A stretch of DNA of 64,000 nucleotides from Clavelina lepadiformis (Eukaryota; Chordata; Ascidiacea; Aplousobranchia; Clavelinidae). The first letter of the stretch is position 1, and each line of letters opens with the position of its first letter. The stretch covers positions 15,934,860 to 15,998,859 of the forward strand of contig NC_135244.1 of assembly GCF_947623445.1 (NCBI RefSeq), in the 5' to 3' direction. A program made the position numbers and the translations under genes. The notes below the pieces were generated by a model. That model searched no databases and was not told the DNA's origin. It saw only the letters and a program-made list of their open reading frames with translations. This document shows positions 37,267 to 49,178 of the stretch, one piece after another.

Positions 37267-38144
37267 AAAATTCCTTGACATCACATCAGTTGGTAAATGT
37301 TTTGGATGGGTTGCCAAACCCAAACAAGGTCACCCTTTTTATCCCATCATTGCCTGTGTAAGACTGCTTACGTAGGTTACTATTTTTTATGTTTGTCATT
37401 ATAGTTGACAACACCCAACTATACATGTTGCCGCTAACATACCGGAAAAATTTGTCTGTTCAAATCTTTTTTTTCCAATTTTTTTTTAACCTAACTTTAT
37501 TGTTATAATATAGTAACATAACCTAATCTTAAAATTTCTTACAGTCTAAATTCCAATTAAAGCCTAATAAAATCAACTTTTTGTAAACCAATTCCCCTTC
37601 TGCCTATATTTCACTATGGGCTGCGTGACCTATACTAAATATAGTATACTTTCGGTGAAAAAGCCACTAACAAGCAAAAACGTGATCTAGCTTGCATTTC
37701 TCAAATGTTACTTAATCCATAATGGCTAAACTCAAGCTCCAAATTATGATTATGCCTATATCAGGTAAGTACAATAGCATTTCTTGACGTATGACTCTCA
37801 CACATATTATAGTTACGGTATATACCGTACATAAAGTAGGATTGGTAGAGTTTTCTACTCAATACTCTGAATACTGCAGTGTCTATTGTAAAATACTGCT
37901 ATTATAAGTTCGCACTTGTCACCTAAGTTCGTATAAACTGATCCGATTCATTGTGCAAACTTAACCGGGATGTTATTTCAGAACAGTTTTCAAAAAGGCG
38001 AAACTAGGAGTAGGTCTTCTTTCGAATGATGAAAAAAGCTTTACCAAGCTTGCCGGCCTAAATCGGTTTGAAGTAATTCGAGGACTCTTTCGTCATTCAT
38101 TCTTTCGCAGTGTGAATAGTAAAGAGATCTATCTATATTCTATT

Positions 38145-39024
38145 AACCTATATGTATACTGCACTGTACAGTTTTTTTGGTTTCATTTGCGTCGGAACTA
38201 AAAGTTAACTGATTGATTACGATAAGTTAAATATAAACACAGTTTTATAGACAAATACATGTTAATTTTTTATTGTTCAATTTGACTTTTGTCTTAAATA
38301 ATATTTGACTGTTGTTCAAAATTGCCGAAGTTGTAATGAAATTTCTTTATAAAAACAGCTATAGGCTATGCGGTAATACATTTATCACACTTTTTACAGA
38401 ATCAAATCAATAAAACACATTCGTATATAAACTATATATACAGTAGCTACATCCATAAGTTTTTTCAAGTATACATGAGCCTATCTGCAAAACAAATACA
38501 CTATAAATTTTATAAGCTTAGCCAAAAATTATTAAAATTGGGGCAAAATTAACGCAATAAAAAATTTTAACAGAGCTTTTATCGGTCAAAGTATATATTT
38601 TCGCTTCTATTACTTCACGGTATTAATTTCTCTGAGAAAAGCATTTAGTTAATTACAACGTTCAGCCGAAGGAAGGCAAAATTAAGCAAGACTTGCATGC
38701 TAAATGTTTTACGAAAATCTTGCAGGTTATGAATTGCACGTTTAAAACAGGCAAATTAGAAGACAGAAGGTGGTCGATTTTGTAAATCATTAATAGTGTA
38801 TGTGAGTACATTTGTATAACGGGAATACCCACTTCCTTTTAGCTTCATCTTCTCTTGCTTAAAACATCCCTTTCCTTTCAGGACGTGCCGTTATATTATG
38901 AAACTACAGAGATTCTGCAAACATTGCGCAATAACTAGCAAACGTGTCGCAACCTAATAATTTCCGACGATTTTTTAGTAGACTTCACAGATAACATGCA
39001 AGTGTACATATAGTTATAGTAAAG
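38145..39024. other. unique spacer 3' of the orphan gene
   Basis: This AT-rich sequence is found only here in the window, because it was deleted in C1. No gene is visible. Confidence 0.45.
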
Positions 39025-39690
39025 TTAATTATTCCAAGCGGTGTGACCATTAATCACGTCACCGATTTTAGCGTACGATCTCCATGCATGCTCATCAGTA
39101 CAATATGATATCCAAGTAAAGTAATCTCTGATGTCATCATCCGGAAACGCTTCCAATATTAATTCAACGCATTGATACAAGTTGGATACTTCACCATCGA
39201 CAATGGCAAGAAGACCATACACACATGTCAACGTTTGTTCTGGTTTTAATGGACTAGTTTCTATTGTAAAATGGATTTTCTTTATCTGGTGAGTTTCGTT
39301 GATATTTTCCAGTGTTTTTAAAAGTGCAACGTTTTTTTCATCGAAGCTTTTCGCGCGAAGGGTAAAAGCCATTTGACCGCCGCATACTGTAGGAAACGGC
39401 TTGTCGCATCTCACTTGTTTCATAACATCTTCCACTCCAGTAAAGTTTCCTTTTATGGCAGCTCTGGCTTCGACCCAAATCGATTTTTGAGTTTCTCCAT
39501 CTACCAACTTTTCAACAAATCCTTTAATTAAGTTGCTGTGCGAAGGATATACAGAAATCTTCCAAACAATTCCCTCCATTGAACTTTTGTTAAGTGAATA
39601 GAGGAATATATTTCCATTTTCAAGTAACTTTTTTTTACTCAGTAGAACAGCTGTGAAAAAATGTACTCTATCGATATTTTCCTGAGACAT
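39025..39690 (-). CDS. orphan single-exon protein, 221 residues
   Basis: This is an uninterrupted frame from ATG to stop with no introns. It has no signal peptide and no membrane segment. It looks globular and mixed alpha/beta: a hydrophobic N-terminal stretch (VHFFTAVLLSKKKLL), a central segment GGQMAFTLRAKSFDEKN, and an aromatic C-terminus with DYFTWISYCTDEHAWRSYAK. I recognise no family. A paralogue lies just upstream at 40560-41213 and preserves the same segment order, including CFTWISYCADEDIWRSY, which supports this as a real protein-coding family. It lies between Z2 and C2 and is missing from the C1 unit because of a deletion. Confidence 0.65.
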   Translation of the reverse strand: MSQENIDRVHFFTAVLLSKKKLLENGNIFLYSLNKSSMEGIVWKISVYPSHSNLIKGFVEKLVDGETQKSIWVEARAAIKGNFTGVEDVMKQVRCDKPFPTVCGGQMAFTLRAKSFDEKNVALLKTLENINETHQIKKIHFTIETSPLKPEQTLTCVYGLLAIVDGEVSNLYQCVELILEAFPDDDIRDYFTWISYCTDEHAWRSYAKIGDVINGHTAWNN

Positions 39691-40559
39691 TTCTTACGGC
39701 AGGTCTTTTGAAAAAAACTTTGCTTGCTCTTCAAAAAACAGTTTAGTCTTTGCTTGCTACAGGTAAATAATCACTGCAATACGCGTTTGAGAGTAATGGA
39801 CCGAAAAGATATGCAAGGCTCCTAAACATACATACGCGATCACAAGGAAATCTAAAAGCGGGGAAATCCCGAAAGGTGTCGCAAGCAGTTGCTGTCTGAA
39901 CATGATCAAAGCTGTCCAATGCTGCCCTTGACAAGTTGCGTCATGTGCTTGTCAGCAGTTCTCTTTGGAATTGTTGTATTCAACTGAACTAATTTTTAAA
40001 AGTATGCTGGCCTACGCAGACAAAATTTCACGTTCGAAGTTTTTTTTGCCGTTACTGATAAAACTTACTGAAATGTCGTAACATAGTAACCTAAACCAAA
40101 CCTAAATCTACCTTCTACGAATCTAACTTAACTATCTATGTTTAACTACGATTTAGCCCTACAGCTATGATTAAAATCAACATAATGCATAACCTTTCTT
40201 TTAACCTTACCGCCTATTCTTAATAATGGGCCATTTTACCTACTTAAGGTGAAATGTCACTTTCTTAAAATTAATGTTAAAGCGACATCCTGGGATCAAT
40301 TTTGAAAACACAGTTGATGTACATATTATATATGTTGAGATATTAAATGGCATTACATTTCTTCATAATTAAATACAAAAAACGGTGATTGAAATGCCCT
40401 TACTCTTAGTCCTTTATAATATGTCTTAGTCTCAGTTGCGCTATGTGGGTCAACAATAGTGGATTCGACGTAAAGTGAACACATACACATTCACTGCAGT
40501 AATTTTCTTGTCTTTGCGGTTGACTTCTGTAATGACAAAATGGTCTTATGCCCCAAGCG
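39691..40559. other. spacer between orphan gene and its decayed paralogue
   Basis: No gene is supported. This should hold the promoter of the orphan gene. A short repeat-like stretch (TAACATAGTAACCTAAACC at about 40079) resembles parts of the ZDHHC 3' flank but is not delimited. Confidence 0.4.
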
Positions 40560-41213
40560 TTACCGCTATTGCGGCCAACCGATTGCAGAGTACGATCTCC
40601 AAATGTCCTCGTCAGCACAATATGATATCCAAGTAAAGCAATCTTCGATGCCATCATACCGAAAGGCTTCCAACGGCAATTTAACGTATTGGTACGAGTT
40701 GGACACTTCATCACTGCCAATGGTAAGAAGACCGTACACACACTTTGGAGTAGGTTCTTCGGTTCGGTTTCTATCATAAAGTTGACTCCGTTTATCTTGT
40801 GTTCTCTTTAATGTTTTTCAGTGTTTTCAAAGATGCTGCGTTTCTTTGATCGAGGCCTTTCACCAATAAGATAAATGCCATTTGGCTGCCCCATACTGAA
40901 GAAAATAAATTGTCCTCACTAGACTCTTTGCTTAAGATATTTTTCACTACATTAAACTTTCCGTTTATGAAGTCTTTGGCATTGAACAACGTTGATTTTT
41001 CAGGTGTCCCATCTACCAACTTTTCAATAAATCCTTCAATGAAGTTGCTGTTCGTGGGATATACAGAAATATTCCAAAGAATTCCATGCATTGAACACTT
41101 GTTAAGTAAAACAAAAAAAGTTATTTCCAGACCTCAGTGACTTTCTTTCCATAGGTAAAACAGTTGTGAAAACGTGTACTTTCTCAAATGCAGTTTCTTG
41201 AAAACATGCCATT
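40560..41213 (-). pseudogene. frameshifted paralogue of the orphan protein
   Basis: On the minus strand the start reads MACFQETAFEKVHVFTT, parallel to the intact gene. A run of seven T (seven A on +, about 41112-41118) shifts the frame to an early stop. The middle then stays open (IPCMHG region to GLDQRNAASLKTLKNI) until a stop at about 40795. A further shifted piece contains CVYGLLTIGSDEVSNSYQYV and ISYCADEDIWRSY. Two or more breaks make it a pseudogene. Confidence 0.7.
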
Positions 41214-42050
41214 TTCTACCCCTTGAGAGGTAGCCTACACATTAATGATGTCAAAACAATAAACGTCCAATTACAAACCTCAAGTGGTATTTTTTGTCTC
41301 GGGAAAAATCATACAAGTGCTCACAATCCACCGAAGTACAATAACCAACAGTATCAAGCCAGATACAATAAATTTAATTAATCGATCAAGAATGTGGTGG
41401 TCGTTAGTGCGTTACACGTAGTTCATTACCTTTCTATAGTATATGTCTTATATAGTTTACGTTGTTTTTATTGCAAACCATTTCAAAACAAAACTTTTAT
41501 AAATGACCAAAAGCACATAGCCTACGCCTACAAGGAAGTGAATTCATTGATCATTTGGTATATTTAGCAATGATTCAACGCAACAAAATAAATCAAAATA
41601 CTAAAATTCTATGAAATTTACTGGGACAAGCGAAATTTTTGATTTTAATAGATAGGCTTTAATAATATGACTTATGGTGATAATATAATTACTAAGTAAA
41701 TGATATGATGTCTTTCAACTTAAACTTCGTCCATGTCGCAGCGTATAGAACATTTCTAGTTAACTTTATAACGTCATTAGCTATCTGTAGATAGGCTATA
41801 GCCTACCAATAAAGCCAAGTAAATTAGAAATTCATTCACAACATAAAATAGGTAAAGGGTGTTAGGAAATAGGAAGAACGCAAAATTTACCATGTGTTTT
41901 TGGTTTGCAGAAAAGGATATTTAGGCCTACACTTTTAACCGTATATATGCGGTAGTGTACTCGTATAAGGCAATATACAACGACATTTATTCACAAGTAG
42001 GCCTATACGAAGATGCAGAAGCATGAAATCGTTTTGGTTAAAATCCTAAA

Positions 42051-43397
42051 TTAACATGTCAAGTACTCGAGACGCAGTGCGATGTAATTGTTCCAGGTTT
42101 GCACGATGATTCGAAAATATCTAGCCACGACCGGAGACGGGAAGTAGTTTGTCACGTGACTACTATGATCAGGATTGCCTTGAAAGACCTGGCAAAAATG
42201 GAAAGTACAACAGGTCAGAAAACCAAATAACCAAATTATATTTGATGTCGCCACATATGAAATTAATCACAAAACTCTCTTAGCAGAAAAACAACAAACA
42301 ACATAGCAAATGCCATAGGCCTATAGATTATATACCAAATCACTTCCATTTTGAGTCTGGATCACTTGAAACTGAAAGTGGTCTGTGTTATTGCCATAAG
42401 CCACTTTGTAGCTTGTCACCCAATAAGCTAGGTCAGGTCTTCCGGGAGTTGCAGGTCTTCCTTGGGTCACAACCCCAGTGATCAAAGTCGGTCGTCTTAA
42501 ATCAACTTGTACCCAATGGGCTGGACTCGCTGTTCTAGAAACGTAATTGCACCAATTACCATCACCTGCGGTCGTGTAGTTTACCAACAACCCTTTTATG
42601 TGATTGAACGTGTATTCTCTCTATTGCCACTGTCATGCTCTTAGGTAAGCGGCCAGCAAGAGCACTCGGCTACCTTGGTTCCCAAGCTCCAACATGTGAA
42701 TTGGGGCAGTTTAAGCATCCTTGTATGGCGTTGTCCAGTCGCGCTAATTTTACGTGATAAGCTGCAGAGTATATGGAGGAGGCTGTCATGTCACTGTCTT
42801 GTACTTTTCCGCTTTTCAGTCCAACCGAACAGTATTCAACTTCAAAAATAATTTGGCTGCGATTAAAGAACATGAACTGCAATGTTACTTTATCATAGTC
42901 TATACGTCAAATTTCATATTTTAGCGTCGCCAATACCGAACCGATACCTTTGTCGAAATTGCTGAAGAATGTTCTGAATTTTGAAGACACGCCACTCACA
43001 CTTACTGCAACAGATAATAATAGATAAAAGGAATTAACCAAATGTTGTCCTGTTTCATCTATTTCATCACCAGCATATTATGGTGTTATTCATAGTTGCT
43101 GTAGTAAAGTTTAGTCTACAACTCTCACTAACCGTAGCTGGCAACCTAACGCTTTACCTCTGAGATCGTCAATCTCCTGCTGTAATTTCGCCAGTTTGTT
43201 TTCAGGACAAGCGCAATGACCAAGCTCCCCTTTAGCACCTTTTGGTCCAGGAGGGCCTCTTTTACCTTGAGAGGTATCCATTGATACAGAGGGATGCGTT
43301 GTCGACGAAGGGACAAACAAATTTCATCATCTTGCGATCTTGCAGGGTAACTCGCAAACCACACCACAGTAACAAGTGCAGCGCAAAACCTGACCAT
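42051..43397 (-). CDS. secreted collagen-like / F5/8 type C (discoidin) protein, copy 2
   Basis: Proposed exons, 5' to 3' on minus: 43319-43397, 43133-43265, 42948-43004, 42674-42856, 42336-42592 and 42051-42188. Exon 1 encodes a signal peptide (MVRFCAALVTVVWFASYPAR). Exon 2 has five collagen-type Gly-X-Y triplets (GKRGPPGPKGAKGELG) then a short coiled-coil-like segment (KLAKLQQEIDDLRGKAL), which suggests trimerisation. Exons 4-6 form an F5/8C domain: VGLKSGKVQDSDMTASS, AHWVQVDLRRPTLITGVVTQ, WVTSYKVAYGN, and the closing FPSPVVARYFRIIVQTWNNY to LEYLTC. Such domains bind glycans or phospholipids, and the layout resembles secreted lectins of innate defence. Joining exons 1 and 2 needs a 53-nt intron (43266-43318). 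The phase at the exon 4/5 join is off by one in my model, so the gene model needs transcript evidence. Confidence 0.65.
43266..43318 (-). other. inferred 53-nt intron in lectin copy 2
   Basis: The signal-peptide frame and the collagen frame differ, and the collagen frame has a stop just upstream. Removing GTTTGTCC...CTCAAG (53 nt) joins them in frame as ...DDEIC-KRGPPGPKG. The same sequence is at 23712-23764 in copy 1. Alternatives are a frameshift shared by both copies or another 5' exon. Confidence 0.45.
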
Positions 43398-45127
43398 TAT
43401 TTCAAGCAACTTTTTGGTTTATCTTAGCGCTGAGAAAAACAGTAGGCTATATTATAATATTCCTGCCATTTGATAAATGTTTAGTAGTCTACAATTTCAA
43501 ATAAAGTCTCAGTTGCTTTGCTGCTTAAACCCACGTGTAGGATTCAAAGTTGTGAGTCGGGCTTGGCTTTTCGGGTCGGGTTCGGATTTAAGTTTGTGAA
43601 AAATTCGGGCCCGAATTCTTGCTTATCCTCTCGCAGAAAGCGTTAAAAAGGATGACAGTCGAAGGATATGACATCAAAAGACGACTTTGTTTTATTCAGT
43701 AAATCTAACTTTCGGGCTTCACATAAATTTTCGGGTTCAGAATAAAATATAATCCCATTACTATTGGTCTGCTAGGATTGTAATCGGTCATAAATAGAGT
43801 TGGAAAGAATAACCAAGTTTTGAAGCAAATCGAAGTAATTTTACCTAGAGTCCTAAGATCACATTTCAAAGCATTATCACAAAACAAAATGTTCAATGCA
43901 TAATGCAATGATAGATATGCTGTTTGTAAATTTCTAGCTACTTCGAGAAACTTCATCAAAGAATCTTATCCAAACATAAATACAGTGAGGCAAATTTACG
44001 CAGCGATGCTACTGGTCAACACTAAAATGAGGAAACCTTTTTTGATTTTTTTGAGGGTATCTTTACTTAATTTACCTGTTAAATTATTATCTGAATGTAT
44101 TTTTGCATGCTGTTAGAACACTCTAACCTTTGTCGGCCGGAAGGGTTTAGAATTATAACAGAAATAGTTTACAAGAAAAGGTTTTTCTTATAGATGCTCT
44201 ACACTTTCTCAATAATAAGATTAACGAATTACACAAGCAATACTACCGCTTATAAAATTTCTACGGGGTTGCAATCACCATATCTGGCTAAGACAACTCA
44301 TCTGTTGGTTTAGTTTATTCACTTGACTAACTCTGCTCACTGAAAGAAGTACGAGCATGTGGAGCGTGAAAGTGATGAGAGTTAAAGACAATGGGTGATG
44401 CATATAGCTAAAGCTTACATAAGGAGACATGGACAAATAAAACAATGTTTATGTTAAGAAGCAGGCATTTCCAAAAGAACACTTCTTATCACAATAGATG
44501 CTGGAAAGCAACCTGGGAACATACTAAAAGGAGTGTTCGCACGAAGTTATTCAGAGCAAGTTTTGAAATATAAATCCACAATTTAAGTCTTTAACAAAAA
44601 ACAAATTCATAAACTTCAATCAACAACCGAAAAACACTTTTGCAAGAAAGGATAAACTGGTATTAGAAAATACCACCCAGACCGCTGCAAAACACATATA
44701 CATTGTGCAACATAAAGTTAAACAAAATTCTGACTAAATGGCGTTTTGCAACAACATCTCATGGTAAAGGAAATGTTGAAGGTTTGAGTGCAACCTGTAA
44801 GAGACGAATACGAGAAAAATTCAAGCTCACCAAATAAATCTTTCTAGGTCAAACATCAACATAGAATGAATTTCTATAACCTAATATCAACACGGCTCAT
44901 TTAATGATCAGAAAACAAAATTAGGGACTCGTGGGGGGCGCTAAATACGAACGAACGGTGTAAAGAAAATGGTTCCCGATGCAAACTGGATAGACTGTAG
45001 AAAAAATTTTAATAAGGCTTACACATTGTTTCAAGAAAAAAAACATATCTTTAAAATTACAAAACTATGCTCAGTATGCAGATAAAACATGATGTCAGAG
45101 ATGTGTTGTAGTGCACAGGAATGATAA

Positions 45128-47537
45128 CACTGGCCAACAAAAAAAACATTTTTTTTGAGTGCCAAGGATATTTTGATGGTTTCTGGGTAATTTTGGGCTG
45201 CTGAGTCCGAAAATAACATTCGTTTCTTTGAATTGGCTCTATTTTTTGAGATATCGATGTTTTTTATTTTTGACAAGAGAAAAATCGTTAACTTTAGTAT
45301 CTGCCAATTGTGAACACAAGCATCAGTAAAATGCATATTGGAAATGTCTCTTAGGCAGTATGCATTACTTATTTTGGACCAGATACTCCACTATGTCTAT
45401 TTGTGATTGTAGCATCCTATTACTTCAGAAACAAGGCATTGAAAACCCTCAATTTTCGGCATCATTCTGATAAGCTACAGTTTCTTTGTATTGTTCACCG
45501 CATGTACAGTGTAGAGTACTCCCTTCAGTTATCACATCATATCAATATCTCATTTTATAGCTATATTGTTGTAGACTAAAGATGTTGTAATTAGAGTTTA
45601 AAAGTTCTGTAGCCAGAGAAAGAAATACCACGAGTCAAGTTCAAGCTATTGCTCACATAACTAAGTTTGGAAAACGTGGAGGTTTTTTGTAATTCAAGTG
45701 AGAATTGAGTTCATTAGTGGAAGTTTGACAATATGCTTAGGCCTTGTCACTGGGAGGATGCATTTTCCTGTGACTGAATTGACAACCTGTCACATTTTCG
45801 TTCAGTATATATATGCTCTGCAAGTGAGAGCAGTGGAAGTGTGTTCGAAAGCAGTCCATTCATTCCAGAGCCATTCAAGCAGGAGGAGCTGAGCGATCTT
45901 ATCAGGGATCTCAACTTATCCAAAGAAGCAGCAGAAATTTTGGCATCCTGACTCAAAGACAAAAACTGCCTTGGAAACGGAGCTTCAATAACATTCTACT
46001 GTACAAGAGAGAAAGAATTACTTCCGTATTTTAGCCAACAAGATGAACTTGTTTACTGCAAAGACATCGAAGGGCTTCTGCTGAAAATGGGAGTGCCACA
46101 ATATAGACCTCAAGAGTGGCGCTTATTCATAGACAGTTCGAAAAGGAGTTTGAAATGTGTATTGCTACATAATGGTAACAGATATGCATCTCTCCCAATT
46201 GGCCACTCAACAAAACTAAAAGAAGACTACAACAACATTAAAACGGTATTACAGAAACTGGATTATGACTCTCACCAATGGTTAATCTGTGTAGACTTGA
46301 AGATGGTAAATTTTTTGCTTGGCCAGCAAAGCGGCTATACAAAATACCCATGTTTTATCTGCTTGTGGGATAGCCGAGCGCGCACTGATCACTGGGTGAA
46401 GAAAGGGTGGCCACTTAGAGATTCCATGAGAGTAGGTGAAGGTAACATCATAAATGAACCTTTAGTTGCTAGTGAGAAGATCATCATTCCACCGCTGCAC
46501 ATAAGACTTGGTTTGATGAAGCAATTTGTGAAAGCCTTGCCTGCTACTGGGGATTGCTTCAACTATATTTGCAGAACATTTCCTGCTTTGACCATCGAAA
46601 AGCTTAAAGCAGGCATTTTTGATGGCCCTCAGATCCGCAAACTCATAAAGGATGTGTGTTTTGTGCAGTCCATGACAGACACAGAGTCTGCTGCTTGGCA
46701 ATCGTTTGTTTTAGTCACACAGAACTTTCTTGGTAACCGAAAAGCTGAAAATTACCAAGAATTGGTGGAAGATATGCTTTCCAAGTTGAAAGATTTGGGT
46801 GTGAAGATGAGTATCAAGGTTCACTATCTCTTCAGCCACTTAGATCGTTTTCCTGCAAACCTTGGTGATCTAAGTGAAGAGCAGGGAGAAAGGTTCCACC
46901 AGGACATTAAGGTCATGGAAGAGAGGTATCAGGGCAGGTGGGATGCCCATGATGGCCGACTACTGTTGAAGTCTCCAACGTGACTGCTTGGCTGCATCAC
47001 ATTCCAGAAAGTCGTACAAAAGAAAATTTACAAGCATCGACTAATTTTTTTGTATTACAGTACCGATATATGATTGATTACCGTGCTTTGACAGCTTACT
47101 AAATGTACTTTGAGCGTTTCTAAAAGTAGTGTTTTTGCTTTGACGTCGCCTGTTTTGCGTTACAAAAATCTGTTTTTTACTGCTAACATCGCCTAAGTTT
47201 TATAATTTTTGCTTGATTTTCACATGAAACATGATTCGCGTAAAGAAGGCTCTCTGTGTTAACGATTGCGTCTTTAACAATATCGCATCAGAAATAGAAG
47301 AATACTGTATGCACATGATCGAAAAGACAGATGTAGACTCATCAAAGTTGTAGTATAAAGAGAATTTTACCTATGTCAAAATTTGCGTATTTTTAGCACT
47401 TTTTGAAACAAAAATATGGAATATCTCAAAAACTAGAGCCAATTCGGAAAAACTAATGCCATTTTTGGATTCAGCGACATAAAAATACCCTAAAACCGTT
47501 GAAACTTTCTTGGCACCAAAATGTGTGTTGACCAGTG
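45128..47537 (+). mobile_element. 2.41-kb CACTGG-ended DNA transposon with long inverted repeats
   Basis: The ends are CACTGGCCAACA and, in reverse complement, CACTGGTCAACA. Similarity between the two ends continues imperfectly for about 130 bp (for example GAATTGGCTCTATTTTTTGA versus GAATTGGCTCTAGTTTTTGA). L2 gives the empty site (25567-25580, ATGATAATTAATTAATC), which shows a 3-bp TAA duplication at 45125-45127 and 47538-47540. CACT(A/G) termini with 2-3 bp duplications recall the CMC/EnSpm group. The superfamily remains uncertain. It encodes one broken protein. Confidence 0.8.
45827..47044 (+). pseudogene. transposase-like protein of the CACTGG element, disrupted
   Basis: The frame opens near ESSGSVFESSPFIPEPF, hits a TGA at 45949, then runs from the ATG at 46087 for 298 codons to 46983. 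After WDAHD the sequence makes better sense in another frame (ATG at 46952: MADYC, stop, SLQRDCLAASHSRKSYKRKF), so a small indel and a stop break the C-terminus. In ATG numbering, candidate RNase H-like residues are Asp70 in LICVDLKMVNFLLGQQ, a CxxC pair in PCFICLWD (88-95), His138 in IPPLHIRLG, and Glu in LSEEQGERFHQDIK (264-268). Proteins with these blocks recur as uncharacterised repeats in many invertebrate genomes (from memory). The function is inferred from the element's ends. Confidence 0.6.
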
Positions 47538-47920
47538 TAATTAATTAATCAACAGTGTTCATCAACAAATTTGAGAAACATTCCTAAAATGGTGTTATAT
47601 GAAAATATAAATTATTAGAGAATAGTAAATATCTCCTCTAAGTGTGAAAAAAAACAAACCTTAATCCAATACATTCGAAAACACACACTACAGTCAGAAA
47701 ACAAAAGATTTTTGTGACACATCCCGCATGAAATTAGTATTAATCCACAATTATACTATGTGTGCTACTACAGCTATATAACTAAGTACACTACTGCATG
47801 TGACAACTGTACTATATGCAGTAGATTGAAAATTGTAATATTTTATAGACTACCCGGCATGTCCTCATACGAATGCGTGATATGAATTCGGATTAGGAAT
47901 GAAACAACATCTGTTCAATC

Positions 47921-49178
47921 CATAGGCGCCGAAGTTTACAAAATGTAGGGCGGAAAAGTTAATGGGTTCATATGTTTGGGAATTCCCCGTGTCAAGGATT
48001 GTTGTAAAAACACAAAATAAGATAAAATGTACTTCTAATCAACGTTATTTGCGACAACAGCCATGCTACAAGTTTTTGCTTTTTATAAAAATTCTAGACT
48101 TGTTGGTTATGCTAACCTAACACTTATAGCTCAATTGTATTTATCGTCCGTGATTTTCTGCACCTCTTCTAGTTTTGCTCTCCCTATTCTCTTTAAACTC
48201 TTCACATGCGTCGTCCCAAGGTTATTTTTGGTCATTATGTTTGTCTGTATAGACGTAACACCAGAGATGGGAAAACACTTCCAACAAAAGCATATCAGTC
48301 GAATCCGGTTAATTGCATAGTCAATTTGCCAAGCCTTTTTATGCGATTAAACGAATTATGCGTTTATGCAATAGTGCAAATTCCACTTATTTTCTTACTT
48401 GACGTGCGACGCTGGTCACGTGTAAAGACGTCAACACGTAAAACACTAACGTTTATTGTGTATAGCGATCATTCATTCATTCAAGCACGCAAAAGATGAA
48501 AACAAGCTTTCTTGCATTTGTGTTTTTAAGCGCACAAATGTGGCCATGTCCGCCCCTTCAAACTGTAGTCGTTGGCGAATTGTATGAAGTACATGCAGAA
48601 CTTCTTTATTTTTTGGTGTTGTCACAACGATTGCGTCAGCAGAGCTTTCTTTATTGTTGTCGTCTTTTTCAACTTGTTTGTTTCGTAAAACTTCTTCACA
48701 TATTACGACATCATCTTAACGCAACGCTTAAATGAAACTAAAACAGTGCGAATGTTAATGTGAGCGTATTGACAGCCACGTGTTAATGCTTAAATTGAGC
48801 ATTGTTTCGTAACAAAGCGCAGTACAAGTCACAAAGCTTACGCATTGCGTGTGCGCTCCCAGTGCGCGTTGTTTTCAATTTTATCTTTTAAAAACTTTTG
48901 AATAATTAATCGAATGAATTATCTTCATTTTTATTCAATTAAGCGGATTATGCAATAAACCGTTATGCGATAAACCGAAGTATTGTCTTTACAAATGATA
49001 GACTACGCCTACGGTTTGGGACTTGTGCCCTTTATGCGATAAAACGAATTATGTGATTATCCAGAATGCAATTAACCGGATTTGACTGTATAACCTTTTG
49101 AACATAAAATCGCTATTATTTGTTAGAAAAATCCAGGGCGGAAAAATCCACCCTGTCCACCCAAGTTCGGCGCCCGTG
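47921..49178. mobile_element. hAT-like element with nested pogo-like element, L3 copy
   Basis: This has the same position, termini and target duplication (GTTCAATC at 47913-47920 and 49179-49186) as the L2 copy, so it is one insertion later duplicated. It differs by small deletions. The nested pogo-like element is at 48296-49088. Confidence 0.85.
48473..48715 (-). pseudogene. C-terminal tail of a Tigger-like transposase, L3 copy
   Basis: This is the duplicate of 26505-26747, again open on the minus strand for about 80 codons. The upstream catalytic domain is absent. Confidence 0.45.

Larger units (their letters stand above)
32362..38144. repeat. array module Z2 (ZDHHC-bearing)
   Basis: This aligns with Z1 and Z3. 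Its upstream part shares small variants with Z3. From the last ZDHHC exon to the end it is nearly identical to Z1. Confidence 0.85.
41070..43905. repeat. array module C2 (lectin unit, complete)
   Basis: This aligns with C1 and keeps both the terminal lectin exon and the orphan-family sequence on the left. It joins L3 at 43906. Confidence 0.85.
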
